Shown in pieces: positions 16,725 through 24,592 of a DNA stretch of 35,953 nt. Every line of letters begins with the position of its first letter. Position 1 is the first letter of the stretch. Origin of the DNA: a virus; IMG/VR virus record IMGVR_UViG_3300020166_000055, positions 1 to 35,953 of that record; one strand, 5' to 3'. The notes under the pieces were generated by a model. It made no database searches, was not told the DNA's origin, and worked only from the letters and a program-made list of their open reading frames with translations. The translations under genes were made by a program, and so were the position numbers.

Positions 16725-17330
16725 ATGTCAACACTAAACAAATTCGGTGTGCCACTAGATTCAACAGGCACAGGCACAGGTATCCTACAACCAAAACTAA
16801 ACTATCGTTTTCGTGTTGTAGTAACAGGTTTCGGTGGTACAACTAACCCAGCACCACAAGAATTCACACGTCAAGTAATGAATGTAACACGTCCAAAAGT
16901 TTCACACGAGTCAATCCCAATAGATTCATACAACTCACGTATGTACATGATGGGCAAGCACACATGGGAACCAGTAACAATTACACTACGTGATGATGTA
17001 GCAAACAATCTAACAAAGCTAGTTGGTCGTCAGCTACAGACACAGCTAAACCACAAAGAGCAGACTGGTCCAGCATCAGGTTCTAACTACAAGTTCGGTA
17101 TGTACATTGAAACACTAGATGGTAACTCAGGTGCACCAATCGAACAGTGGCAGCTAGAAGGCTGTTTCCTAACAAACACAGATTACTCACAGTCAGATTA
17201 CTCAGTATCAGATCCAGTAACTATTGCACTTACTCTACAGTACGATAACGCAACATTTACAGGCAATGAAATTATGCCAACAGATAACCAGTTCGCTGGT
17301 GGCATCGGTAGTGGCTCTCTAGGTCAATAA
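16725..17330 (+). CDS. 19: Tail tube protein (gp19-like)
   Basis: 201 residues, against about 163 in T4 gp19. The pattern is typical of the family: NYRFRVVVTGFGG, FTRQVMNVTRPKVSHESIPI, YNSRMYMMGKHTWEPVTITL and a C-terminal WQLEGCFLTNTDYSQSDY followed by a strand ending ALTLQYDN. gp19 hexamers stack to form the inner tube through which DNA leaves the head. The gene follows the sheath gene as in T4, but with its own late promoter and a terminator between, allowing separate levels. The Gly/Ser-rich last ~20 residues are probably flexible. Confidence 0.9.
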   Translation: MSTLNKFGVPLDSTGTGTGILQPKLNYRFRVVVTGFGGTTNPAPQEFTRQVMNVTRPKVSHESIPIDSYNSRMYMMGKHTWEPVTITLRDDVANNLTKLVGRQLQTQLNHKEQTGPASGSNYKFGMYIETLDGNSGAPIEQWQLEGCFLTNTDYSQSDYSVSDPVTIALTLQYDNATFTGNEIMPTDNQFAGGIGSGSLGQ

Positions 17331-17351
17331 TACTAACCTAAGGTTTAATTA

Positions 17352-18389
17352 ATGGCTGATATAATCAGAGATAGCAGCGGAGCTAGACAGAAATTTGGAT
17401 TTGGTGGAGAACCAGGATCTGCAATTTCGTCTGCTCCAAAGCTAACCAATCAATGGTTCTTAGAATTTAAGACAACAGACGGTAAGAATGCAGAAGAATA
17501 TTCTGCATATGCTAAATCTGTATCTCCGATTACTGTTCAGACACAAACACAACCAATTGACAAGTACGGTAGACGCATTTATGTCCCAACACGTGTTGAC
17601 TTCCCAGAAGTAAGTGTGTCTCTATATGATAAAGTAGACGGTTCTACTATGAGTTTCGTACAGGAACTATACAAGCGTTACTTTAAAAATCAAGACATGA
17701 ATGTTGATACCGGACTTGTAAATGAATTAGACTCTACTGCGAATTCTGGTAGAAAGCTAGTAGGGACAGATGACGCATTTAGAAGTTTCTCATCGATCAC
17801 ACTATATCATTGGTTTGGGGATCAGAAGAATGGCGGACACGCACAGCGTATTGTTCTTGTTAACCCAGTAATAACATCTATTACATTTTCTAACAGCGAC
17901 TATGCGGTTAGTGAGGCTAGAGTTATTGATATAAATCTACAACCAGAAAATGTAGTATTTGGTGCAATGGAAAGCGAAGCGGCAATTCCAAGTTGGATGA
18001 ATTTAGGTATTAGTTCTGAACAACAAGCAACTTCATTGGCTACTGACCCATTAGCAGGCGTGGATGATACACGAAATCAAGCACGAAATCAAGCAAGTGA
18101 TAACTCGTTAACAGATCCAACAGGTGGTACTGCTGGCGAAACAAGAAGACCTATGACAGAAGAAGAACAAGTTAGATTACGAGAGCTCCAACGTGCTAGA
18201 CGTAATTTAGATGCAACAAATGAAGATAATAATGCTGGTACAAATGAAATGCGCGCAGCACAGCAACGTTTTGATGCGGCAAAGTCCAATTCTCCATTGG
18301 AACCAGTCGCATCGGCAGTTAGAGATACTAAGCAACGAGCGATATCTAATATTAAAAGTAGATTACTAAATGGAATACGAGGATTTTAA
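17352..18389 (+). CDS. Second tail-tube-fold protein, candidate tube initiator or terminator
   Basis: 345 residues, starting 21 bases after the tube gene in the same transcript. Residues about 25-210 look like a tube-type domain: KLTNQWFLEFKTTDG, PITVQTQTQPIDKYGRRIYV, FPEVSVSLYDK and ITSITFSNSDYAVSEARVID parallel strands seen in the gp19-like protein. The remaining ~135 residues are hydrophilic and helical (REL, QRARRNLDA, MRAAQQRFDAAKS) and end SRLLNGIRGF. T4 has gp54 (tube initiator on the baseplate) with a gp19-like fold and gp3 (tube terminator). Length and the extra helical tail fit gp54 better, but I cannot settle it from sequence. Confidence 0.55.
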   Translation: MADIIRDSSGARQKFGFGGEPGSAISSAPKLTNQWFLEFKTTDGKNAEEYSAYAKSVSPITVQTQTQPIDKYGRRIYVPTRVDFPEVSVSLYDKVDGSTMSFVQELYKRYFKNQDMNVDTGLVNELDSTANSGRKLVGTDDAFRSFSSITLYHWFGDQKNGGHAQRIVLVNPVITSITFSNSDYAVSEARVIDINLQPENVVFGAMESEAAIPSWMNLGISSEQQATSLATDPLAGVDDTRNQARNQASDNSLTDPTGGTAGETRRPMTEEEQVRLRELQRARRNLDATNEDNNAGTNEMRAAQQRFDAAKSNSPLEPVASAVRDTKQRAISNIKSRLLNGIRGF

Positions 18390-18391
18390 CA

Positions 18392-18655
18392 ATGAACATT
18401 GATATTATCGTAGCTCAGTTAGTTAAAAAAGGTTTCACAGAAACACGTGCAAAGAAACATGCAGGTGAAATAGTAAGTGTAGCAAAACAATATAACGTTA
18501 CACCAGCATACTTGATAGAACAACTATCGGGCGAATTCAAATTGAACGATTTAGGTTCATTCTTAATTAATAGCGCATTGCGATTTGGTTATAAAACTGG
18601 CACAACGTCAGGATCTGAACCTAATAAATACATCGCAAGAGCTATTATTAAATGA
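18392..18655 (+). CDS. Uncharacterised small protein
   Basis: 87 residues, not recognised. It begins two bases after the stop of the tube-like gene and its TGA overlaps the gp4-like ATG (ATGA at 18652-18655), so it belongs to the same translationally coupled late unit. The first ~50 residues are helical and amphipathic (VAQLVKKGFTETRAKKHAGE, then AYLIEQLSGEF); the rest is basic with Gly. The position between a tube protein and a head-completion nuclease suggests a minor virion or assembly factor. Confidence 0.7.
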   Translation: MNIDIIVAQLVKKGFTETRAKKHAGEIVSVAKQYNVTPAYLIEQLSGEFKLNDLGSFLINSALRFGYKTGTTSGSEPNKYIARAIIK

Positions 18656-19113
18656 GTAAATATCACCAAGGTAAATATAAAGTAATGAACCCTGACAAAT
18701 ATGCAGGGGCAGGCGCTCCTACATTTAGAAGCAGTTGGGAACTAACCTTTATGCAGTTTTGTGATAACAACCCTAATGTATTAGCGTGGGCAAGCGAACC
18801 AGTAAGAATCACATACAAGCATCCTTTAACTGGCAAGCTAACTTCTTATGTACCAGATTTTATTATGACATACTTAGATAGCAGTGGTAAGAAACATGCA
18901 GAACTAATAGAAATTAAACCTGCATCACAGAGTAGACCTGACCTTGCAAGAAAGCGCGGCGAAGCACAGCAAGTAGTAGTAAACTATGCGAAGTGGGAAG
19001 CAGCAACAAAATGGGCAACAAAAAGAGGTATGCGGTTCAGAGTTATTAATGAAGGTGATATATATCAGAATACTAAAAAGCCCAAGCCAAAAACACCAAG
19101 AAAAAAGAAATAG
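18652..19113 (+). CDS. 4: Head completion nuclease (gp4-like)
   Basis: 153 residues, the usual length for T4 gp4 (also called gp50/65, about 150). The conserved start YHQGKYKVMNPDKYAG, then FRSSWELTFM (Glu30), YVPDFIM (Asp69) and ELIEIKP (Glu87, Lys89) gives an E...PD...ExK set typical of PD-(D/E)XK or TnsA-like nucleases. In T4 this protein acts at the end of head filling to allow head-tail joining. The C-terminus is Lys/Pro-rich (KKPKPKTPRKKK) and likely binds DNA. It overlaps the small upstream gene by four bases. Confidence 0.85.
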   Translation: MSKYHQGKYKVMNPDKYAGAGAPTFRSSWELTFMQFCDNNPNVLAWASEPVRITYKHPLTGKLTSYVPDFIMTYLDSSGKKHAELIEIKPASQSRPDLARKRGEAQQVVVNYAKWEAATKWATKRGMRFRVINEGDIYQNTKKPKPKTPRKKK

Positions 19114-19120
19114 TAATCTG

Positions 19121-19843
19121 ATGATAGAAGAATTTTTACAGCATATATCAGACAATACTATTGTTGTTATGTATGAACCTGGTGCCGGAGGAGACTTTGT
19201 TTGTGCGCAGATAGCACTTGCACATGAGATATATGGATTATCTGGGCACCAACGCAATATAAATGACGGCCGAGTAAAATCACATCCAGATAGGTTAGAA
19301 CACATAACGGTTAAATCGCAAAAGATTTTTGATGACTATGAGTTTACAGAAAAGCCAGACTTGAAGTTTGAAATCATTAATAAGTTATTAGATTTAGAAA
19401 ATTCATTACCGCAATTATCAAATAACTCTCGCTATATATCTAAGGTGCATCCATCAATATATGTTAACCATGATAATACACAAAAATTACATAGTGCTTT
19501 GGCTAATAAATACAACAATAGCAAAAAAGTACTCGTTACTAGGGATGAAACTTTATGTAAACAAAATCATGAACTAAAAAATCATTATAATTATGATATC
19601 AACAAACCAGAAATGTTGGCATACAGTAACGAATGGTATAAACATTTTAATTTCATAGATGAAAGTTTTGAGATATATCATATTAATTTCGGTGAGTTGA
19701 TGAAAAATCCTTTAAGGGCATATATAAAACTTATGAATTACTTAGAACTAACGATAGATAACAACATCATTGAAAAATTTAGAGAACACATAAGTAATTA
19801 TGTAGATAAACAAACTTTCATAGAACCGTTTAAAAGGTATTAA
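19121..19843 (+). CDS. P-loop protein, possibly sulfotransferase-like
   Basis: 240 residues from ATG 19121; the frame is open further upstream but overlaps the gp4-like gene. A first strand followed by EPGAGGDFVCAQIALA (about residues 18-33) resembles a P-loop with G-x-G-G. The C-terminal YHINFGELMKNPLRAYIKLM followed by a short Leu-rich segment resembles the end of sulfotransferases, where a residue pair after a strand precedes N/DP and a helix. No clear 3'-phosphate-binding motif is seen, so the assignment is weak. Phage sulfotransferase-like proteins are found in marine T4-like genomes. Lower GC than its neighbours and a weak ribosome site could mean it is an accessory insertion between gp4 and terminase. 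Confidence 0.4.
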   Translation: MIEEFLQHISDNTIVVMYEPGAGGDFVCAQIALAHEIYGLSGHQRNINDGRVKSHPDRLEHITVKSQKIFDDYEFTEKPDLKFEIINKLLDLENSLPQLSNNSRYISKVHPSIYVNHDNTQKLHSALANKYNNSKKVLVTRDETLCKQNHELKNHYNYDINKPEMLAYSNEWYKHFNFIDESFEIYHINFGELMKNPLRAYIKLMNYLELTIDNNIIEKFREHISNYVDKQTFIEPFKRY

Positions 19844-19844
19844 T

Positions 19845-20366
19845 ATGACGAAGAAACTAGAAGAAACATTTAATATTAACCCAGTTGAAGAAGATGATAA
19901 AGTTGAAGAAACTCCTACAATCGAAGAAAGTAGAGACTTAACTGAAATCTTGTCAACTGAAATTAGCACAACTGAAAAGATTGATGCTTCACTTCCATTG
20001 GTCCAAGGCTTGAACGAACATGACAAAGACATGGATGATATTCATCAGAAAGCTATCAATGCATTCGAAGAATTGATTTCATTAGGGATGAATGTAGAAG
20101 TACACGCAGGCGCAAAGTTAATGGAAACTGCAAACCAAATGCTAAAGACTGCAATGGAAGCGAAAGATTCAAAAGTTGACCGCAAGCTAAAGATGCTAAA
20201 TCTACAGCTACAGAAGGCAAAACTTGATTTAGCACAAGACAAAGAAGACAAGAAGTCTAAAATAGATGACGAAATCGAATCTGAAGGCTCAGTAGTGCTG
20301 GATCGTAATGAATTATTGAAGCGTCTAGACCGGGCACAGAATAAAATTGACAATTCTGATAAATAA
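19845..20366 (+). CDS. 16: Small terminase subunit (gp16-like)
   Basis: 173 residues (T4 gp16 has 164). An acidic N-terminal ~60 residues is followed by a long central coiled-coil pair (MDDIHQKAINAFEELISLGM, then AKLMETANQMLKTAMEAKDS) and a C-terminal SVVLDRNELLKRLDR motif, the same three-part layout as T4-type small terminases. These form rings that regulate DNA recognition and large-terminase activity in packaging. Low sequence conservation keeps this from being certain. Unlike T4, where 16 directly precedes 17, the large terminase is four genes downstream. The stop codon overlaps the late box of the next unit. Confidence 0.6.
   Translation: MTKKLEETFNINPVEEDDKVEETPTIEESRDLTEILSTEISTTEKIDASLPLVQGLNEHDKDMDDIHQKAINAFEELISLGMNVEVHAGAKLMETANQMLKTAMEAKDSKVDRKLKMLNLQLQKAKLDLAQDKEDKKSKIDDEIESEGSVVLDRNELLKRLDRAQNKIDNSDK
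20358..20365 (+). promoter_or_regulatory. Late promoter box GATAAATA
   Basis: Lies across the last codons of the small terminase gene (its TAA is partly within the octamer) and 27 bases before ATG 20393, which has TTGGAG as ribosome site. Confidence 0.65.
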
Positions 20367-20392
20367 GAATAGCACATATATTGGAGACACCA

Positions 20393-20974
20393 ATGAAAAG
20401 TTTTAAAGAATATTTAACAGAATCAGTTAATGAACACAAGATGACTCTACGTTTTGCATCAGAACTAGAAGACAACGATGTTAATCGTATTGAGCGTTTC
20501 TTAGGCAAGTATGACCTAAGAACTATCTCTAGCGTTTCGACAACACCAATTACAAAGAACCCAATGTTCTTTGATGATGTAGAAAATACAAAAGTTTCAA
20601 AAGTAGATATTACAACTGGCTATCCAATGTCAGCGGATGTTCTACGTCAGCAACTATCAGATTTACTTGAAATGAACATCACACATATCGTTGTACACCC
20701 AGAAGGTTGGGAACCAACAGAAGAAGTTGAAGAAGACGGTGATAAAAAAGCACTACTAGATACTCCAGAATATGGTGATGAGTCAGATAATGGCAAACAT
20801 TATGGTCGTACTTTTGTAGACAACTTTTTAAAGACACTTTCAAAGCGTGATGACCATGATAGTGTAGCAGTTGAAAATGAACTATCTGTTAAAGCAAAGC
20901 GTGATAAAGCAGGTGAAGTAATGACAACAGAAGAAGGTTCAAGTGACTCAGTTATCTCAGGAGATGAAAAATGA
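20393..20974 (+). CDS. Candidate internal head protein with capsid-targeting N-terminus
   Basis: 193 residues from ATG 20393 (GGAGA eight bases upstream). The N-terminus MKSFKEYLTES resembles the capsid-targeting sequence MKTYQEFIAEA of T4 internal proteins, which sends proteins into the prohead and is removed by the gp21 protease after I/L-x-E. Here LTE followed by Ser is a matching cleavage site. The rest is not recognised: a globular region (MTLRFASELEDNDVNRIERF through ITHIVVHPEGWEPTEEVEED) and an acidic C-terminus with Ser/Asp/Glu runs. If the signal is real, this protein is packaged and may be injected with the DNA. Expression is late. It overlaps the next gene by four bases. Confidence 0.6.
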   Translation: MKSFKEYLTESVNEHKMTLRFASELEDNDVNRIERFLGKYDLRTISSVSTTPITKNPMFFDDVENTKVSKVDITTGYPMSADVLRQQLSDLLEMNITHIVVHPEGWEPTEEVEEDGDKKALLDTPEYGDESDNGKHYGRTFVDNFLKTLSKRDDHDSVAVENELSVKAKRDKAGEVMTTEEGSSDSVISGDEK

Positions 20975-21384
20975 AAAAACATTACAATCTAACAACAACA
21001 GAAGATAATGGCAAATCACTTACTACGACAAATACAAGTACAGAGTATCCAGAAGAACTAGTTCGTATGCTTGCTCTTGCTGGTCAAGGTATGCCACAAG
21101 TAGCTCCTGCTCCAGTAGCAGATGATTGCGGCTGTGGTTGTGGACAATCACCATGTGGCTGTGATGAAGCTGTTGAAGAAGAAATGGAAACAGAATATAA
21201 GCCAACTCCAGCGAATGATGAACTAGACTTAGATGATTATTCAAAGAAGACAGCGAATTCTATTTCACGTCAAAAGAAAACACTAAAGCCAAGTGCAGGC
21301 GATAATCCACTTGAGTATTCAGTAAATGAAGACGATATCTATGAAGCACTAATGGCGGATTTTGATTCAAACGAAGATAATTAA
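20971..21384 (+). CDS. Small Cys-cluster protein
   Basis: 137 residues, not recognised. The start ATG overlaps the stop before it (ATGA). A tight cluster, DCGCGCGQSPCGCDE (about residues 51-65), holds five cysteines within eleven residues, flanked by Pro/Ala and Glu-rich linkers. It could bind metal (Zn or Fe-S) or form disulfides. The C-terminal half is acidic and contains NSISRQKKTLKPSAGDNPLE. Coupling to the candidate internal head protein suggests a related late role. A terminator follows at 21411-21437. Confidence 0.65.
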   Translation: MKKHYNLTTTEDNGKSLTTTNTSTEYPEELVRMLALAGQGMPQVAPAPVADDCGCGCGQSPCGCDEAVEEEMETEYKPTPANDELDLDDYSKKTANSISRQKKTLKPSAGDNPLEYSVNEDDIYEALMADFDSNEDN

Positions 21385-21386
21385 AC

Positions 21387-21402
21387 GCTCTACCGATTGA
21401 GC
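21387..21402 (-). other. tRNA D-arm-like hairpin
   Basis: Read on the minus strand, the bases are GCTCAATCGGTAGAGC, the same as the D-arm of many bacterial tRNAs (four-base stem, loop with GG). No anticodon stem, T-arm or acceptor stem follows, so it is not a tRNA gene. It may be a relic or coincidence. Confidence 0.35.
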
Positions 21403-21410
21403 GGCCCTAA

Positions 21411-21437
21411 AAGAGCGTCCCAATGGGGCGCTTTTTT
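21411..21437 (+). terminator. Intrinsic terminator
   Basis: agcgtccc pairs with ggggcgct (one G-T pair) across a three-base AAT loop and is followed by six T residues. The late box of the next gene starts six bases further on. Confidence 0.8.
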
Positions 21438-21442
21438 ATTTG

Positions 21443-21450
21443 TATAAATA
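21443..21450 (+). promoter_or_regulatory. Late promoter box TATAAATA
   Basis: An exact late octamer 23 bases before ATG 21474; ATGGAG serves as ribosome site. Confidence 0.78.
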
Positions 21451-21473
21451 TGTTCAGCAAATGGAGATTAACA

Positions 21474-22967
21474 ATGGCAAACAACTTCGTTAGGACGGAT
21501 GCTTCTAGTATCCCAACCGAAAATAATACATTTGATATAGGCAGTGCAGAATACCGTTTTAATGATGTTTATGCAGAAACGCTACAGGGTGTTGCTACAC
21601 TTTCAGATAACCTTACTATTTCAGGTGAAGCAGGGGATGTACTGACATATAATAATAATAGTTTAAAATGGACAGCTTCCAGTGCGTTTGCTACTAAGTC
21701 ATACGTCACTGAACTGATTTCACGTATTAATAACGATATTACTATAAACCTTGATGGTTATGTCACAGAACTAGAACTAGAAACTGCAATATCTAACTTT
21801 GGGGATTCAATCGTTATTGAGCCAGGACCTAAAGGTGATACTGGTGACACTGGCCCACAAGGATTACAAGGGATCAAAGGGGATACTGGAGAAACTGGAT
21901 TGCAGGGTCTACAAGGACCCAAAGGCGATAAGGGCGATATCGGCGAAACTGGACTTGCAGGATCAGATGGACAAGACGGCGCGACAGGACCGCAAGGGCC
22001 TAAAGGCGACACTGGGGAAACTGGCCCATCTGGGCCACAAGGACTACAGGGGCTACAAGGGCCTAAAGGTGACACGGGAGATAAGGGCGATACTGGTACT
22101 CCCGGATTAACTGGCCCACAAGGGGAACAGGGTATACCTGGAACTGCGGCAGAGCGTGGCGAACCGGGACCTAAAGGTGATACTGGTGATATAGGTCCAC
22201 AAGGCGAACAAGGCCCACAAGGACTACAGGGTCTACAAGGGCCTAAAGGTGATACTGGGGATCGCGGACTTCAAGGCTTGCAGGGATTACAAGGTATTCA
22301 AGGGGATACTGGAGAAACTGGACTAGCGGGACCAACAGGCCCTAAGGGAGACAAAGGTGACACTGGAGATCAAGGCTTGCAGGGACCAACAGGGCCTCAG
22401 GGATTATCAGGTGCAACAGGATCTAAAGGTGACAAAGGTGATACTGGTGATACAGGCCCACAAGGAGAACAAGGTGTTGCTGGTAGTGATGGGATCGACG
22501 GACAAAATGGCACAGCCGGCGCTGATGGTGCAAGTGCATATGAAGTAGCGGTCAGCAATGGCTTTGTCGGCACTGAAACAGAATGGCTAGATAGTTTAGT
22601 AGGACCAGCAGGACCAGCGGGACCAGCAGGCGCTGATGGTGTAGATGGATCAGGTGGAACGGGCGGCACGGCGTATGACCAATCACTTAATACAACAGAC
22701 AGCGTAGAGTTTTCAAGTTTGACTACATCTGAATTGACTATAACAGGAGTAGGAGATACAACGATTACTTCTGGAGCAGACGTAAAGTTGGATTCTACAA
22801 ATCGAGTTGGTGTAATTAATTCTCCGTTTAGATTAGCACACATGTCTAATGCAGAACGTGATGCAATAATTGCACAAGCAGGTGATATGATTTATAATGT
22901 AGAAGATATGAGTTTCCAAGTATACACAAACGGCTCATGGTATAAACTTAACTTAACCGCAGTATAG
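21474..22967 (+). CDS. Collagen-like tail fibre protein
   Basis: 497 residues from ATG 21474 (late box and GGAG upstream support this start over one 51 bases earlier). Residues 1-115 form an N-terminal attachment region with TNNTFDIG-type and [15 protein letters not shown] motifs. From about residue 117 to 345 runs an almost unbroken Gly-X-Y collagen-like tract rich in GPKGDTG, GLQG and GETG, with one imperfect triplet (AER). A globular insert, [20 protein letters not shown], common in phage fibres, is followed by a second short tract ([13 protein letters not shown]). The C-terminus has [19 protein letters not shown] and [12 protein letters not shown], a usual fibre tip. Collagen-like trimers make stiff rods, so a tail or neck fibre is likely. 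The next gene is a subtilisin-like protease in the same unit. Confidence 0.85.
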   Translation: MANNFVRTDASSIPTENNTFDIGSAEYRFNDVYAETLQGVATLSDNLTISGEAGDVLTYNNNSLKWTASSAFATKSYVTELISRINNDITINLDGYVTELELETAISNFGDSIVIEPGPKGDTGDTGPQGLQGIKGDTGETGLQGLQGPKGDKGDIGETGLAGSDGQDGATGPQGPKGDTGETGPSGPQGLQGLQGPKGDTGDKGDTGTPGLTGPQGEQGIPGTAAERGEPGPKGDTGDIGPQGEQGPQGLQGLQGPKGDTGDRGLQGLQGLQGIQGDTGETGLAGPTGPKGDKGDTGDQGLQGPTGPQGLSGATGSKGDKGDTGDTGPQGEQGVAGSDGIDGQNGTAGADGASAYEVAVSNGFVGTETEWLDSLVGPAGPAGPAGADGVDGSGGTGGTAYDQSLNTTDSVEFSSLTTSELTITGVGDTTITSGADVKLDSTNRVGVINSPFRLAHMSNAERDAIIAQAGDMIYNVEDMSFQVYTNGSWYKLNLTAV

Positions 22968-22977
22968 GGAGACTACG

Positions 22978-24558
22978 ATGAGAGAATGGATTGTAGTTTT
23001 AGAAAAAGACATCGACTATAACACATTTTGGGATGAAATTGAAAATGATAGTCCCGATGATGGATTCATTCCATCACGTAGAGTAGATATCGCAAATGAA
23101 CGTCCCGGTATGCGAAGAATGTGTCATTACTTGTTATCTGATATAGAAGCAGAAGAATTGAGAAATGATAATAGAGTATTATCAGTGGAACTTCCATTCG
23201 AAGATGATGACAACGATGAAGTTATGGTTCTCGGATTAGAACAAGATTATGACTTTGACAGAAGTGTAATAAGTAATAATGCCCAAGTTTCTAATTGGGG
23301 ACTAATCAGATGCAACAAACTAGACAAACCTGAGTCTAGTGCATATTCTGAAAATTATTCCTATACATTAGATGGCACTGGCGTAGATGTTGTTATTATA
23401 GATACTGGTATTGTAGCAGATCATCCTGAATGGGAAGATGTAGATGGTAATTCTAGATTGCAACAAATTGATTGGTTTGCAGAAAGCGGTGTCAGCGGGA
23501 CGCAGCATGAAAGACATTATGAAGATACTAACGGTCACGGGACTCATTGCGCCGGTATTGCGTCAGGCAAAACTTTTGGTTGGGCAAAAAATGCACGTAT
23601 ATATGCAATCTCTATGGGATCAGCTATACTAAATGGCGGTAATCCAAACGGTATTCAAAGTATTTCACAAGTTTTTGATGTTCTATTGGGTTGGCACAAT
23701 AACAAACCTATAGATCCTGCAACTGGATACAAGCGGCCTACAATTGTAAATGCTAGTTGGAATGTCGTCTCATTCAATGATTGGGATGACGCTAGGTACA
23801 TTACTTGGCGCGGCAACCGAATTCCGTATAGTGATTTCTCTAGTGCATCAGATGCATGGGAAAAGACGGGGCTTCGACCTAATTATAGTAACGGCAGGGA
23901 AGGCGGTACTTCTAGTAACTATGTCAATACATCAGTTGAAGAATTGATAGACGCTGGTATTCATATTTGTAATGCAGCGGGTAATAGTTTTAGAACATTA
24001 AATGGTCCCGGAGACATTGATTATAGTAATGTATTTGAATATTATGTCCCCCCTGCTGGACAGGTTATTTCCTCTAGTATGCAGTGGCGACCAGGCGCAC
24101 CATATGTGCAAGATAGAATGTTTTTAGTTGGAAATATAGATAATATACTGGATGTTGGAACACAGAAAGATAGAAAGAACGGATCGAGCAATAGTGGTCC
24201 GGCTGTAAACATTTTTGCTCCAGGTACTAACATCATGAGTTCATATGTTTCATCGGGCGAATATTATGCAGATGCTAATTACAATCAGGCAATATTAACT
24301 GGGACGAGTATGGCAGCGCCCCAAGTATGTGGAGTTGGCGCATTAGTATTACAAGCAAACCCATGGGCGACACCAGAACAATTGATTGCACATATATTAG
24401 GAAACGGTGGGAAAGAAAAAATTAAAAATCCAGACCATCCGTTTGACTCATGGACACAAGTAACTGCGGATTACACAGATAATACTACTACTCTGGGTGC
24501 GAATAATGTGATGTTATATAATATATTTAATAACCCTATACCCACCAATATAGGCTGA
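22978..24558 (+). CDS. Subtilisin-like serine protease (peptidase S8)
   Basis: 526 residues. The full catalytic set is present: Asp142 in VVIIDTGI, His187 in GHGTHCAGIASG, oxyanion Asn336 in CNAAGNS and Ser444 in GTSMAAPQV. The first ~75 residues, beginning REWIVVLEKDIDYNTFW and ending VLSVELPFED, have the size and pattern of an inhibitor-type propeptide. An acidic linker follows. There is no signal peptide, so it is made in the cytoplasm, and could be carried on the virion or act during assembly. It begins 10 bases after the collagen-like fibre gene, in the same late transcript, suggesting it matures a fibre or acts on host surface protein. The stop codon overlaps the late box of the large terminase. 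Confidence 0.9.
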   Translation: MREWIVVLEKDIDYNTFWDEIENDSPDDGFIPSRRVDIANERPGMRRMCHYLLSDIEAEELRNDNRVLSVELPFEDDDNDEVMVLGLEQDYDFDRSVISNNAQVSNWGLIRCNKLDKPESSAYSENYSYTLDGTGVDVVIIDTGIVADHPEWEDVDGNSRLQQIDWFAESGVSGTQHERHYEDTNGHGTHCAGIASGKTFGWAKNARIYAISMGSAILNGGNPNGIQSISQVFDVLLGWHNNKPIDPATGYKRPTIVNASWNVVSFNDWDDARYITWRGNRIPYSDFSSASDAWEKTGLRPNYSNGREGGTSSNYVNTSVEELIDAGIHICNAAGNSFRTLNGPGDIDYSNVFEYYVPPAGQVISSSMQWRPGAPYVQDRMFLVGNIDNILDVGTQKDRKNGSSNSGPAVNIFAPGTNIMSSYVSSGEYYADANYNQAILTGTSMAAPQVCGVGALVLQANPWATPEQLIAHILGNGGKEKIKNPDHPFDSWTQVTADYTDNTTTLGANNVMLYNIFNNPIPTNIG

Positions 24559-24564
24559 TAAATA
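24557..24564 (+). promoter_or_regulatory. Late promoter box GATAAATA
   Basis: Overlaps the TGA stop of the protease gene (ggcTGATAAATA), 28 bases before the terminase ATG. Confidence 0.7.
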
Positions 24565-24592
24565 TAGTTAACTTAGAACTTAATGAGGCTAC

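Noticed and set aside
21360-21440. tRNA gene
   Set aside because: Only a D-arm-like hairpin is present; acceptor, anticodon and T arms are missing.
21758-22843. Antisense Pro/Ser-rich frames over the collagen tract
   Set aside because: They mirror the Gly-X-Y repeats and have no ribosome sites or promoters.
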